Shown: positions 44,228 through 57,335, counted from the stretch's first letter. The stretch: 64,000 bases of DNA from Symsagittifera roscoffensis (GCF_963678635.1 NC_087067.1:30290401-30354400), one strand, 5' to 3'. Numbers and translations: made by a program. Notes: a model not told the origin generated them from the sequence alone.

Positions 44228-44986
44228 ATGGGAACTAATTACACACAATGCGTACACCGGATTCGTATCAGACATGTTGTGCAACAACATCAACCAGAAG
44301 ATCCCGAAAGCATTGACCCAACTAAATCTGAAACGGATCCATCATTTGGCAAGTATCGAAGTGAACCAGGACTCTTCGACGATTCTTTGCCTGAACTCTT
44401 AGACAATATCAAACCCGAGAACGGTGGACAAAGCAACCTTCCCGATGCACCTGCACGAATCCGACTATCAATACCAATTGGAGGACCCGCAGCAGCACCA
44501 ATTCCTCCGGCAGTAGTCCTAATTCCGGCAAGAGCAGCAGCACCAATAGTTGCGCCATTACCATCGGTACAGCCACCAATAGCAGCACTGCCGCCACCAG
44601 CAATTCTATCGGACACAGACCCAGAATCATTAGCTTCACCTGAGTTTGAATATAACGATGGTCTCCTTAACAACGAGCCGATGCACGATGCAACGGTAGC
44701 AGAATCAATTACTGTTAATCTCGGAAACAATGGACAAAACATGGCCCAAGAACCATCGCGAATGAAGCGCAAAGCAGCATTCGAAGCGCGAAACAAGATA
44801 CTTTGCCAAACGCGATTTAGAAACGATGTGCGATATCACTCTATTCCACCACGCGAGCAACAACCACGAAAAAACGTATTGACAACAATAGATGGACACA
44901 TTGCAATTACTCTTCCTCCCAGTCAAAGACTTTCCTTAAATTTTTTAAAGATGCTAAGGACTTCATCTAGACAGTTCAACATTTGA
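44228..44986 (+). CDS. 252-residue pol-tail ORF, copy C2
   Basis: Intact. Differs from C1 by Pro in SPEFEYND and by NDV for NDL. Confidence 0.45.
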   Translation: MGTNYTQCVHRIRIRHVVQQHQPEDPESIDPTKSETDPSFGKYRSEPGLFDDSLPELLDNIKPENGGQSNLPDAPARIRLSIPIGGPAAAPIPPAVVLIPARAAAPIVAPLPSVQPPIAALPPPAILSDTDPESLASPEFEYNDGLLNNEPMHDATVAESITVNLGNNGQNMAQEPSRMKRKAAFEARNKILCQTRFRNDVRYHSIPPREQQPRKNVLTTIDGHIAITLPPSQRLSLNFLKMLRTSSRQFNI

Positions 44987-45581
44987 ATTGTTGTCAATCT
45001 TTTTGGTTGAAAACCACAATCGTTTTGGTGTAGCTGTTTGAAAGTATGAGTTGACATTTTATCGAAAATGAGTCTTTCGAGTACTTTGGAGACTGAGAAC
45101 AGTAGACTTATTGGCCGATAACTAATTACCGATTGCTTGTCACTGTTCTTGTTTATTTGACACATCTCGCTACGTTTCCACATGGTAGGATAAGTTGATT
45201 TGCTTGAAATTGTAATGGAAAGAAGGTGTAAAGATTTCTTGAGTCCATTTGCCAATTTGTTCAGTATATGGTTTCCAAGATTATTGGGCCTTTAGCTTTA
45301 TTCAATTTTAGGTTCACCATACTTCTTTTGATTTCTGCTTCCTTGAAACAAAGACTCTCAATGATGCTAATATTGGTTTGATTCAAAATGCAAGGTTTCT
45401 AATTTGGTTTATTGAACACGCTTTGGAATTACTGGTTGAATAGATTTTTGATATCTCTGTCGTTATAGGCATTTTTGTTGTCCCACTATAAAGTTGGTGG
45501 TAGTATCTTTGTCGTACATGTACTCTTGATATATTTCTGTTGATTGGCAACGTTTCTACCCTCAAAAGTAACGGCTTCAAA
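44987..45581 (-). pseudogene. Antisense LINE RT fragment, a type, H2
   Basis: Same as in H1, with the same switch to gypsy sequence at about 45581. Confidence 0.75.
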
Positions 45582-46355
45582 ACTTCGTTGAAAATGTGGA
45601 ATTTTGACTTTACAAAAAAAATAAGTCAGGCCACCAGAGGCAAAAACACCCAAAAGAAGAAGATGAGAACACTTTCCAACTATCAGTTGATATTTGAAAA
45701 CAACAGTACAACTAATAAGCACGTACATCAAAGTACAAATTGCTTTACTAGCTGTCAACTTCGAAAATAAAATCCTGAACTTTTCGACAAAACAGAGCAC
45801 TGTCAAATTGTTGGTAACCAATTCACAACTAATGAGGCTAATAAAAGAAGCAAACCGCCCATGTTAACTTAAACAATCAACTGCAGCATCAATGGAGAAA
45901 AATGTGAAGGACATGCCTAAAAAACGATTGAAGGAAGCGATACGACAAAAAACAAATGAAAGAAAGCAAAGAACATAAATATTACACGCCACATCAATTG
46001 CCGCGCAAAATCTTTTACAGTTGATAAAAACAATGTCATGCTATTATCGAACTGACCTTATCATGTATCACTTAACTCCCATAACCCGATTCAATGTGGC
46101 TTTCTGTCCCCTTTAAAAAATTTCCCATTTAAACTCAATTCAATTTTATTTCACAATATAAATTGAAGTAAAAAACTGTGCTTCTAAATCATTGAGTGTG
46201 AACTTTTTCTTTCGATAACCTAATAAAAACATGAAAAATTTTCCTGTAGCAGTATATGCTTTGTCAAATTGATTGTAAAATTTTTTAAAATGACTTATTT
46301 GAACTGTAAACAGTCAAAAATTAACCACACGCGAAGATTTCTTCTTGTGAGGTAG
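45582..46355 (+). other. Decayed gypsy-like internal part, end of H2
   Basis: Counterpart of 39488-40261. No intact gene. Confidence 0.5.
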
Positions 46356-46753
46356 TGTGACATCACTGTATGATGTCATGCAATTTCATGCTATGAAAAA
46401 TTACATGATTAACCTTATTAATGAAATGAAGCTCATACATTCATTTTTATTTAACTATGTAAACATTGATGGTAATTGATACCAGTCATTAGAGATTTAG
46501 ACCGAGCTACTAATCAAATGGGTATACTTGAACAGAAAAAAACATTACAATCATGCTCTGTCTTGCGCCGAACGACAAGCGATATTCCAGAAGTAAAGAA
46601 TCGAATCCTGCGTCCTTAAAAGCAAGATAAATCTTAACCGCTCGAGACATAAAAATTATGAATACAAATTGATCATAATTGATTGCCAGTAGCGCTAATA
46701 GATATTCGAAAAGCTCGAAACTATTATAATAAACGACGATATAGCTGTCCACA
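46356..46753 (+). repeat. LTR-like repeat 8
   Basis: Starts unit H3, with the unaltered TGACATCA arm. Confidence 0.5.
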
Positions 46754-47782
46754 GCCATCCAAAGGATACTGTTGCAAGAAAACTTACAACGATGTTTCTC
46801 ATTCTTAGCGATATCCCGAAAAAGATCCTAGCTGATCTCGGAAAGACATTCACGTCAGAAATGGCAACTTCGCTCAAAATTCAAATTAACCATGCGACAC
46901 TGAAACACCCGCAGACTATCGGCCTTGTCGAACGATCTCATGGACCTCTTAAAAGAATCCTAAAGCTGAACACCAATAAACAATGGTCAGATTGGCACAA
47001 ATATGTCCCACTGGCTCTAATCATCCACAATACTTCATACTCTTCTTCAATTGGATGCTGCCCAAGCTCAAAACACCCAAAGGAAGAAGATGAGAACACT
47101 TTCCAACTATCAGCTGATATTTGAAAACAACAGTACAACTAATAAGCACGTACATCAAAGTACAAATTGCTTTACTAGCTGTCAGCTTCGAAAATACAAT
47201 CCTGAACTTTTCGACAAAACAGAGCACTGTCATATTGTTGGTAACCAATTCACAACTAATGAGGCTAATAAAAGAAGCAAACCGCCCATGTTAACTTAAA
47301 CAATCAACTGCAGCATCAATGGAGAAAAATGTGAAGGACATGCTTAAAAAATGATTGAAGGAAGCGATACGACAAAAAACAAATGAAAGAAAGCAAAGAA
47401 CATAAATATTACACGCCACATCAATTGCCGTGCAAAATAATTTACAGTTGATAAAAACAATGTCATGCTATTATCGAACTGACCTTATCATGTATCACTT
47501 AACTCCCATAACCCGATTCAATGTGGCTTTCTGTCCCCTTTAAAAAATTTCCCATTTAAACTCAATTCAATTTTATTTCACAATATAAATTGAAGTAAAA
47601 AACTGTGCTTCTAAATCATTGAGTGTGAACTTTTTCTTTCGATAACCTAATAAAAACATGAAAAATTTGCCTGTAGCAGTATATGCTTTGTCAAATTGAT
47701 TGTAAAATTTTTTAAAATGACTTATTTGAACTGTAAACAGTCAAAAATTAACCACCCGCGAAGATTTCTTCTTGTGAGGTAG
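46754..47782 (+). pseudogene. Short integrase fragment and internal part, unit H3
   Basis: Same as H1 and H2 (open 46792-47124). Confidence 0.7.
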
Positions 47783-48181
47783 TGTGACATCACTGTATGA
47801 TGTCATGCATTTTTATGCTATGAAAAATTACATGATTAACCTTATTAATGAAATGAAGCTCATACATTCATTTTTATTTAACTATGTAAACATTGATGGT
47901 AATTGATACCAGTCATTAGAGATTTAGACCGAGCTACTAATCAAATGGGTAGACTTGAACAGAAAAAAAAACATTACAATCATGCTCTGTCTTGCGCCGA
48001 ACGACAAGCGATATTCCAGAAGTAAAGAATCGAATCCTGCGTCCTTAAAAGCAAGATAAATCTTAACCTCCGAGACATAAAAATTATGAATACAAATCGA
48101 TCATAATTGATTGCCAGTAGCGCTAATAGATATTCGAAAAGCTCGCAACTATTATAATAAACGACGATATAGCTGTCCACA
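47783..48181 (+). repeat. LTR-like repeat 9 (last)
   Basis: The rightmost LTR-like repeat. None is found from here to the window end. Confidence 0.5.
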
Positions 48182-49518
48182 GCCATCCGAAGGATACTGT
48201 TGCAAGAAAATTTACAACGATGTTTCTCATTCTTAGCGATATCCCGAAAAAGATCCTAGCTGATCTCGGAAAGACATTCACGTCAGAAATGGCAACTTCG
48301 CTCAAAATTCAAATTAACCATGCGACACTGAAACACCCGCAGAATATCGGCCTTGTCGAATGATCTCATGGACCTCTTAAAAGAATCCTAAAGCTGAACA
48401 CCAATAAACAATGGTCAGATTGGCACAAATATGTCCCACTGGCTACAATCATCCACAATACTTCATACTCTTCTTCAATTGGATGCTGCCCAAGCTCAAT
48501 TTTCCATGAAAGAGAACCGACAAAACCACTTGATCTCCACTTTTCAACGAGAGCAATGGAAACAGTGACAGCCGAATCCGATTTTGTTACGGCAATGCAA
48601 GATGCGATGTTAGTAAAGTTCGAAGAATTTAATTTCTGCATACCATAAACACCGAGGATATTACGATCAAAAAGCACTTGCTCAGCCACTGAAACTGAAT
48701 TCATTTTGTTTATTATTAAATCTTTTGTCGACAATTCAATCAGATTTTGGAAGCAAATCAATGCAAGTCTGGATACCATTGTACAGAGTAGAAAAAATAT
48801 TGACAAATTCAAACTACATCATTTGTAAAATGGGAACTAATTACACGCAATGCGTACACCGGATTCGTATCCGACCTGTTATTCCACAACATCAACGAGA
48901 AGATCGCAAAACCATTGAAGTAAATTTGAAACGGATCCATCACTTGGCAAGTATCGAAGTGAACCAGGACTCTCCGACGAGTCTTTGCCTAAACTCTTAG
49001 ACGATATCCAACCCGAGAACGGTGGACAAAGCAACCATCCCGATGCAGGTGTACAAATCCGACTATCAATACCCATTGGAGGACCCGCAGCAGCACCAAT
49101 TACTCCGGCAGTAGTCCCCCCAATTCCAGCAGTAGCAGCAGCACCAATAGTTGCGCCATTACCACCGGTACCGCCACCAAAAAACCACTGCCGTCATCAG
49201 CAATTCCACCGAACCCAGACCCAGAATCAGCGACACTTGAGTTAGAATATAACGATAGACTCCTTAACAACGAGCCGATGCACGATGCAGCGGTTGCAGC
49301 AGAATCAACTACTGTTAATCTCGTAAACAATGGACAAAACATGGCCCAAGAACCATCGCGAATGAAGCGCAAAGCAGCATTCGAAGCTCGAGACAAGATA
49401 TTCTGCCAAACGCGATTTAGAAACGATTTGCGATATCACTCTATTCCACCACTCGAGCAACAACCACAAAAAAACCTATTGAGAACAATACATACACATT
49501 GCAGTTCCTATTTCTCCC
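48182..49518 (+). pseudogene. Integrase plus tail, b type, unit H3
   Basis: Shared TGA at 48361-48363 and the same 11-base deletion as H2. Confidence 0.75.
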
Positions 49519-50289
49519 AGTCAAAGAATTTCCTCAATTTTTTTTAAGAGGCTATGGACTTCATCTAGACATTTCAACAGTTGAATTGTTGTCAACCTTT
49601 TAGGTTGAAAACCACACTCATTTGGGTGTAGTTGTTTGAAAATATGAGTTGGAATTTTATCGAAATTGAGTCTTTCGAGAACTTTGGAGACTGAGAAGAG
49701 TAGACTTATTGGCCGATAACTAATTACTAATTGCTTGTCACTGTTCTTGCATATTGGACACATCTCGCTCCATTTCCACATGGTAGAATAAATTGATTTG
49801 CTTGAATTTTAATAAAAAGAAGGTGTAAAGTTTTTTTGAGTTCATTCGCCATTTTTTCAGTATAAGGTTTCCACGATTATTGGGCCCCTTAGCTTTATTC
49901 AATTTTAGGTTCACCATAGTTCTTTTGATTTCTGTTTCCTTGAAATAAAGACTCTCAATGACGCTTACATTGGTTTGATTCAAAATGCAAGGTTTCTCAT
50001 TTGGTTTATTGAACACGCTTTGGAATTACTGGTTGAATAGATTTTTGATATCTCTGTCGTTATAGGCCCTTTTTGTTGTCCCACTATAAAGTTGGTGGTA
50101 GTATCTTTGTCGTACATGTACTCTTGACATATTTCTGTTGATTGGCAACGTTTCTACCCTCAAAAGTAACGGCTTCAAAAGCAGTTTGATCTTCGTGAAG
50201 ATTTATACAATTTTTTCCATATTTTCGAGCTTTGTTATCCCAGCCTTGGTGTATTGTTTTTCTATGCGTTTTCTTAAGGTTTTGAAAAA
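49519..50289 (-). pseudogene. Antisense LINE RT fragment, b type, H3
   Basis: Same layout as 37331-38100, with Trp for Arg in MWKRSEMC. Confidence 0.75.
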
Positions 50290-50321
50290 GTATTGACAAA
50301 TTCAAATACATCATTTGTAAA

Positions 50322-51080
50322 ATGGGAACTAATTACACACAATGCGTACACCAGATTCGTATCAGACATGTTGTGCAACAACATCAACCAGAAGATCCCG
50401 AAAGCATTGACCCAACTAAATCTGAAACGGATCCATCATTTGGCAAGTATCGAAGTGAACCAGGACTCTCCGACGATTCTTTGCCTGAACTCTTAGACAA
50501 TATCAAACCCGAGAACGGTGGACAAAGCAACCTTCCCGATGCACCTGCACGAATCCGACTATCAATACCCATTGGAGGACCCGCATCAGCACCAATTCCT
50601 CCGGCAGTAGTCCTAATTCCGGCAAGAGCAGCAGCACCAATAGTTGCGCCATTACCATCGGTACAGCCACCAATAGCAGCACTGCCGCCACCAGCAATTC
50701 TATCGGACACAGACCCAGAATCATTAGCTTCACCTGAGTTTGAATATAACGATGGTCTCCTTAACAACGAGCCGATGCACGATGCAACGGTAGCAGAATC
50801 AATTACTGTTAATCTCGGAAACAATGGACAAAACATGGCCCAAGAACCATCGCGAATGAAGCGCAAAGCAGCATTCGAAGCGCGAAACAAGATACTTTGC
50901 CAAACGCGATTTAGAAACGATGTGCGATATCACTCTATTCCATCACGCGAGCAACAACCACGAAAAAACGTATTGACAACAATAGATGGACACATTGCAA
51001 TTACTCTACCTCCCAGTCAAAGACTTTCCTTAAATTTTTTAAAGATGCTAAGGACTTCAACTAGACAGTTCAACATTTGA
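50322..51080 (+). CDS. 252-residue pol-tail ORF, copy C3
   Basis: Intact. Private changes are VHQIR, GLSDD, PASAP and RTSTR. It shares HSIPS with copy C5. Confidence 0.45.
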   Translation: MGTNYTQCVHQIRIRHVVQQHQPEDPESIDPTKSETDPSFGKYRSEPGLSDDSLPELLDNIKPENGGQSNLPDAPARIRLSIPIGGPASAPIPPAVVLIPARAAAPIVAPLPSVQPPIAALPPPAILSDTDPESLASPEFEYNDGLLNNEPMHDATVAESITVNLGNNGQNMAQEPSRMKRKAAFEARNKILCQTRFRNDVRYHSIPSREQQPRKNVLTTIDGHIAITLPPSQRLSLNFLKMLRTSTRQFNI

Positions 51081-51671
51081 ATTGTTGTCAATCTTTTTGG
51101 TTGAAAACCACAATCGTTTTGGTGTAGCTGTTTGAAAGTATGAGTTGACATTTTATCGAAAATGAGTCTTTCGAGTACTTTGGAGACTGAGAACAGTAGA
51201 CTTATTGGCCGATAACTAATTACCGATTGCTTGTCACTGTTCTTGTTTATTTGACACATCTCGCTACGTTTCCACATGGTAGGATAAGTTGATTTGCTTG
51301 AAATTGTAATGGAAAGAAGGTGTAAAGATTTCTTGAGTCCATTTGCCAATTTGTTCAGTATATGGTTCCCAAGATTATTGGGCCTTTAGCTTTATTCAAT
51401 TTTAGGTTCACCATACTTCTTTTGATTTCTGCTTCCTTGAAACAAAGACTCTCAATGATGCTAATATTGGTTTGATTCAAAATGCAAGGTTTCTAATTTG
51501 GTTTATTGAACACGCTTTGGAAATACTGGTTGAATAGATTTTTGATATCTCTGTCGTTATAGGCATTTTTGTTGTCCCACTATAAAGTTGGTGTAGTATC
51601 TTTGTCGTACATGTACTCTTGATATATTTCTGTTGATTGGCAACGTTTCTACCCTCAAAAGTAACGGCTTC
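51081..51671 (-). pseudogene. Antisense LINE RT fragment, a type, H3
   Basis: Ends at the same CTTCAAAA point as in H1 and H2 but is joined to a different partner, the integrase KPLD region. Confidence 0.75.
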
Positions 51672-52679
51672 AAAACCGCTTGATCTCCACTTTTCAGCGA
51701 AAGCAATGGAAACAGTGACAGCCGAATCCGATTTTGTTACGGCAATGCAAGATGCGATGTTAGTAAAGTTCGAAGAAACGAAAAAGAATTTAATTTCTGC
51801 ATACCAGAAACACCGAGGATATTACGATCAAAAAGCACTTGCTCAGCCACTGAAACTGAATTCATTTTGTTTATTATTAAATCTTTTGTCGACAATTCAA
51901 TCAGATTTTGGAAGCAAATCAATGCAAGTCTGGATACCATTGTACAGAGTAGAAAAAATATTGACAAATTCAAACTACATCATTTGTAAAATGGGAACTA
52001 ATTACACGCAATGCGTACACCGGATTCGTATCCGACCTGTTATTCCACAACATCAACGAGAAGATCGCAAAACCATTGAAGTAAATTTGAAACGGATCCA
52101 TCACTTGGCAAGTATCGAAGTGAACCAGGACTCTCCGACGAGTCTTTGCCTAAACTCTTAGACGATATCCAACCCGAGAACGGTGGACAAAGCAACCATC
52201 CCGATGCAGGTGTACAAATCCGACTATCAATACCCATTGGAGGACCCGCAGCAGCACCAATTACTCCGGCAGTAGTCCCCCCAATTCCAGCAGTAGCAGC
52301 AGCACCAATAGTTGCGCCATTACCACCGGTACCGCCACCAAAAAACCACTGCCGTCATCAGCAATTCCACCGAACCCAGACCCAGAATCAGCGACACTTG
52401 AGTTAGAATATAACGATAGACTCCTTAACAACGAGCCGATGCACGATGCAGCGGTTGCAGCAGAATCAACTACTGTTAATCTCGTAAACAATGGACAAAA
52501 CATGGCCCAAGAACCATCGCGAATGAAGCGCAAAGCAGCATTCGAAGCTCGAGACAAGATATTCTGCCAAACGCGATTTAGAAACGATTTGCGATATCAC
52601 TCTATTCCACCACTCGAGCAACAACCACAAAAAAACCTATTGAGAACAATACATACACATTGCAGTTCCTATTTCTCCC
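51672..52679 (+). pseudogene. Integrase C-terminus plus tail, b type, 4th copy
   Basis: Starts abruptly at KPLDLHFSAKAMET in frame with a short antisense-LINE-derived leader (open 51637-52161). It lacks the 11-base deletion of H2/H3. The tail is frameshifted as in the other b copies. Confidence 0.75.
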
Positions 52680-53450
52680 AGTCAAAGAATTTCCTCAATT
52701 TTTTTTAAGAGGCTATGGACTTCATCTAGACATTTCAACAGTTGAATTGTTGTCAACCTTTTAGGTTGAAAACCACACTCATTTGGGTGTAGTTGTTTGA
52801 AAATATGAGTTGGAATTTTATCGAAATTGAGTCTTTCGAGTACTTTGGAGACTGAGAAGAGTAGACTTATTGGCCGATAACTAATTACCAATTGCTTGTC
52901 ACTGTTCTTGCATACTGGACACATCTCGCTACGTTTCCACATGGTAGAATAAGTTGATTTGCTTGAATTTTAATAAAAAGAAGGTGTAAAGTTTTTTTGA
53001 GATCATTCGCCATTTTTTCAGTATATGGTTTCCACGATTATTGGGCCCCTTAGCTTTATTCAATTTTAGGTTCACCATAGTTCTTTTGATTTCTGTTTCC
53101 TTGAAATAAAGACTCTCAATGACGCTTACATTGGTTTGATTCAAAATGCAACGTTTCTCATTTGGTTTATTGAACACGCTTTGGAATTACTGGTTGAATA
53201 GATTTTTGATATCTCTGTCGTTATAGGCCCTTTTTGTTGTCCCACTATAAAGTTGGTGGTAGTATCTTTGTCGTACATGTACTATTGACATATTTCTGTT
53301 GATTGGCAACGTTTCTACCCTCAAAAGTAACGGCTTCAAAAGCAGTTTGATCTTCGTGAAGATTTATACAATTTTTTCCATATTTTCGAGCTTTGTTATC
53401 CCAGCCTTGGTGTATTGTTTTTCTATGCGTTTTCTTAAGGTTTTGAAAAA
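52680..53450 (-). pseudogene. Antisense LINE RT fragment, b type, 4th copy
   Basis: Same as the other b blocks, with CPVCKN for CPICKN. Confidence 0.75.
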
Positions 53451-53482
53451 GTATTGACAAATTCAAATACATCATTTGTAAA

Positions 53483-54241
53483 ATGGGAACTAATTACACA
53501 CAATGCGTACACCGGATTCGTATCAGACATGTTGTGCAACAACATCAACCAGAAGATCCCGAAAGCATTGACCCAACTAAATCTGAAACGGATCCATCAT
53601 TTGGCAAGTATCGAAGTGAACCAGGACTCTTCGACGATTCTTTGCCTGAACTCTTAGACAATATCAAATCCGAGAACGGTGGACAAAGCAACCTTCTCGA
53701 TGCACCTGCACGAATCCGACTATCAATACCCATTGGAGGACCCGCAGCAGCACCAATTCCTCCGGCAGTAGTCCTAATTCCGGCAAGAGCAGCAGCACCA
53801 ATAGTTGCGCCATTACCATCGGTACAGCCGCCAATAGCAGCACTGCCGCCACCAGCAATTCCATCGGACACAGACCCAGAATCATTAGCTTCACCTGAGT
53901 TTGAATATAACGATGGTCTCCTTAACAACGAGCCGATGCACGATGCAACGGTAGCAGAATCAATTACTGTTAATCTCGGAAACAATGGACAAAACATGGC
54001 CCAAGAACCATCGCGAATGAAGCGCAAAGCAGCATTCGAAGCGCGAAACAAGATACTTTGCCAAACGCGATTTAGAAACGATGTGCGATATCACTCTATT
54101 CCACCACGCGAGCAACAACCACGAAAAAACGTATTGACAACAATAGATGGACACATTGCAGTTACTCTTCCTCCCAGTCAAAGATTTTCCTTAAATTTTT
54201 TAAAGATGCTAAGGACTTCATCTAGACAGTTCAACATTTGA
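53483..54241 (+). CDS. 252-residue pol-tail ORF, copy C4
   Basis: Intact. Private changes are NIKSENGG and NLLDAP. It shares SQRFSL with C6 and AIPSDTD with C6-C9. Confidence 0.45.
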   Translation: MGTNYTQCVHRIRIRHVVQQHQPEDPESIDPTKSETDPSFGKYRSEPGLFDDSLPELLDNIKSENGGQSNLLDAPARIRLSIPIGGPAAAPIPPAVVLIPARAAAPIVAPLPSVQPPIAALPPPAIPSDTDPESLASPEFEYNDGLLNNEPMHDATVAESITVNLGNNGQNMAQEPSRMKRKAAFEARNKILCQTRFRNDVRYHSIPPREQQPRKNVLTTIDGHIAVTLPPSQRFSLNFLKMLRTSSRQFNI

Positions 54242-54940
54242 ATTGTTGTCAATCTTTTTGGTTGAAAACCACAATCGTTTTGGTGTAGCTGTTTGAAAGT
54301 ATGAGTTGACATTTTATCGAAAATGAGTCTTTTGAGTACTTTGGAGACTGAGAACAGTAGACTTATTGGCCGATAACTAATTACCGATTGCTTGTCACTG
54401 TTCTTGTTTATTTGACACATCTCGCTACGTTTCCACATGGTAGGATAAGTTGATTTGCTTGAAATTGTAATGGAAAGAAGGTGTAAAGATTTCTTGAGTT
54501 CATTCGCCATTTTTTCAGTATATGGTTTCCAAGATTATTGGGCCTTTGGCTTTATTCAATTTTAGGTTCACCATACTTCTTTTGATTACTGTTTCCTTGA
54601 AACAAAGACTCTCAATGACGCTTACATTGGTTTGATTCAAAATGCAAGGTTTCTCATTTGGTTTATTGAATACGCTTTGGAATTACTGGTTGAATAGATT
54701 TTTGATATCTCTGTCGTTATAGGCATTTTTGTTGTCCCACTATAAAGTTGGTGGTAGTATCTTTGTCGTACATGTACTCTTGACATATTTCTGTTGATTG
54801 GCAACGTTTCTACCCTCAAAAGTAACGGCTTCAAAAGCAGTTTGATCTTCGTGAAGATTTATACAATTTTTGCCATATTTTCGAGCTTTGTTATCCCAGC
54901 CTTGGTGTATTGTTTTTCTATGCGTTTTCTTAAAGTTTTG
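54242..54940 (-). pseudogene. Antisense LINE RT fragment, a type
   Basis: The first a block that carries the native LINE continuation (GCAGTTTGATC after CTTCAAAA) through to the next monomer. Confidence 0.75.
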
Positions 54941-54977
54941 AAAAAGTATTGACAACTTCAAATACATCATTTGTAAA

Positions 54978-55736
54978 ATGGGAACTAATTACACACAATG
55001 CGTACACCGGATTCGTATCAGACATGTTGTGCAACAACATCAACCAGAAGATCCCGAAAGCATTGACCCAACTAAATCTGAAACGGATCCATCATTTGGC
55101 AAGTATCGAAGTGAACCAGGACTCTTCGACGATTCTTTGCCTGAACTCTTAGACAATATCAAACCCGAGAACGGTGGACAAAGCAACCTTCCCGATGCAC
55201 CTGCACGAATCCGACTATCAATACCCATTGGAGGACCCGCAGCAGCACCAATTCCTCCGGCAGTAGTCCTAATTCCGGCAAGAGCAGCAGCACCAATTGT
55301 TGCGCCATTACCATCGGTACAGCCACCAATAGCAGCACTGCCGCCACCAGCAATTCTATCGGACACAGACCCAGAATCATTAGCTTCACCTGAGTTTGAA
55401 TATAACGATGGTCTCCTTAACAACGAGCCGATGCACGATGCAACGGTAGCAGAATCAATTACTGTTAATCTCGGAAACAATGGACAAAACATGGCCCAAG
55501 AACCATCGCGAATGAAGCGCAAAGCAGCATTCGAAGCGCGAAACAAGATACTTTGCCAAACGCGATTTAGAAACGATGTGCGATATCACTCTATTCCATC
55601 ACGCGAGCAACAACCACGAAAAAACGTATTGACAACAATAGATGGACACATTGCAATTACTCTTCCTCCCAGTCAAAGACTTTCCTTAAATTTTTTAAAG
55701 ATGCTAAGGACTTCATCTAGACAGTTCAACATTTGA
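54978..55736 (+). CDS. 252-residue pol-tail ORF, copy C5
   Basis: Intact. HSIPS is shared with C3, and both precede a b block. Confidence 0.45.
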   Translation: MGTNYTQCVHRIRIRHVVQQHQPEDPESIDPTKSETDPSFGKYRSEPGLFDDSLPELLDNIKPENGGQSNLPDAPARIRLSIPIGGPAAAPIPPAVVLIPARAAAPIVAPLPSVQPPIAALPPPAILSDTDPESLASPEFEYNDGLLNNEPMHDATVAESITVNLGNNGQNMAQEPSRMKRKAAFEARNKILCQTRFRNDVRYHSIPSREQQPRKNVLTTIDGHIAITLPPSQRLSLNFLKMLRTSSRQFNI

Positions 55737-56327
55737 ATTGTTGTCAATCTTTTTGGTTGAAAACCACAATCGTTTTGGTGTAGCTGTTTGAAAGTATGAG
55801 TTGACATTTTATCGAAAATGAGTCTTTCGAGTACTTTGGAGACTGAGAACAGTAGACTTATTGGCCGATAACTAATTACCGATTGCTTGTCACTGTTCTT
55901 GTTTATTTGACACATCTCGCTACGTTTCCACATGGTAGGATAAGTTGATTTGCTTGAAATTGTAATGGAAAGAAGGTGTAAAGATTTCTTGAGTCCATTT
56001 GCCAATTTGTTCAGTATATGGTTCCCAAGATTATTGGGCCTTTAGCTTTATTCAATTTTAGGTTCACCATACTTCTTTTGATTTCTGCTTCCTTGAAACA
56101 AAGACTCTCAATGATGCTAATATTGGTTTGATTCAAAATGCAAGGTTTCTAATTTGGTTTATTGAACACGCTTTGGAATTACTGGTTGAATAGATTTTTG
56201 ATATCTCTGTCGTTATAGGCATTTTTGTTGTCCCACTATAAAGTTGGTGTAGTATCTTTGTCGTACATGTACTCTTGATATATTTCTGTTGATTGGCAAC
56301 GTTTCTACCCTCAAAAGTAACGGCTTC
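55737..56327 (-). pseudogene. Antisense LINE RT fragment, a type, before the second 4.66-kb period
   Basis: Truncated at CTTCAAAA and joined to the integrase KPLD region, exactly as at 51671. Confidence 0.75.
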
Positions 56328-57335
56328 AAAACCGCTTGATCTCCACTTTTCAGCGAAAGCAATGGAAACAGTGACAGCCGAATCCGATTTTGTTACGGCA
56401 ATGCAAGATGCGATGTTAGTAAAGTTCGAAGAAACGAAAAAGAATTTAATTTCTGCATACCAGAAACACCGAGGATATTACGATCAAAAAGCACTTGCTC
56501 AGCCACTGAAACTGAATTCATTTTGTTTATTATTAAATCTTTTGTCGACAATTCAATCAGATTTTGGAAGCAAATCAATGCAAGTCTGGATACCATTGTA
56601 CAGAGTAGAAAAAATATTGACAAATTCAAACTACATCATTTGTAAAATGGGAACTAATTACACGCAATGCGTACACCGGATTCGTATCCGACCTGTTATT
56701 CCACAACATCAACGAGAAGATCGCAAAACCATTGAAGTAAATTTGAAACGGATCCATCACTTGGCAAGTATCGAAGTGAACCAGGACTCTCCGACGAGTC
56801 TTTGCCTAAACTCTTAGACGATATCCAACCCGAGAACGGTGGACAAAGCAACCATCCCGATGCAGGTGTACAAATCCGACTATCAATACCCATTGGAGGA
56901 CCCGCAGCAGCACCAATTACTCCGGCAGTAGTCCCCCCAATTCCAGCAGTAGCAGCAGCACCAATAGTTTTGCCATTACCACCGGTACCGCCACCAAAAA
57001 ACCACTGCCGTCATCAGCAATTCCACCGAACCCAGACCCAGAATCAGCGACACTTGAGTTAGAATATAACGATGGACTCCTTAACAACGAGCCGATGCAC
57101 GATGCAGCGGTTGCAGCAGAATCAACTACTGTTAATCTCGTAAACAATGGACAAAACATGGCCCAAGAACCATCGCGAATGAAGCGCAAAGCAGCATTCG
57201 AAGCTCGAGACAAGATACTCTGCCAAACGCGATTTAGAAACGATTTGCGATATCACTTTATTCCACCACTCGAGCAACAACCACAAAAAAACCTATTGAG
57301 AACAATACATACACATTGCAGTTCCTATTTCTCCC
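56328..57335 (+). pseudogene. Integrase C-terminus plus tail, b type, 5th copy
   Basis: Same as 51672-52679 (open 56293-56817), with IVLPLPP for IVAPLPP in the tail. Confidence 0.75.

Larger units (their letters stand above)
34158..51671. repeat. Higher-order array of ~6.1-kb units (two full, one partial)
   Basis: Units 34158-40261, 40262-46355 and 46356-51671. Each has: LTR-like repeat, short integrase fragment, decayed internal part, LTR-like repeat, longer integrase with tail (b type), antisense LINE b, 252-residue tail ORF (a type), antisense LINE a, decayed internal part. The third unit lacks the last piece: at 51671 it switches to integrase sequence instead. Confidence 0.85.
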
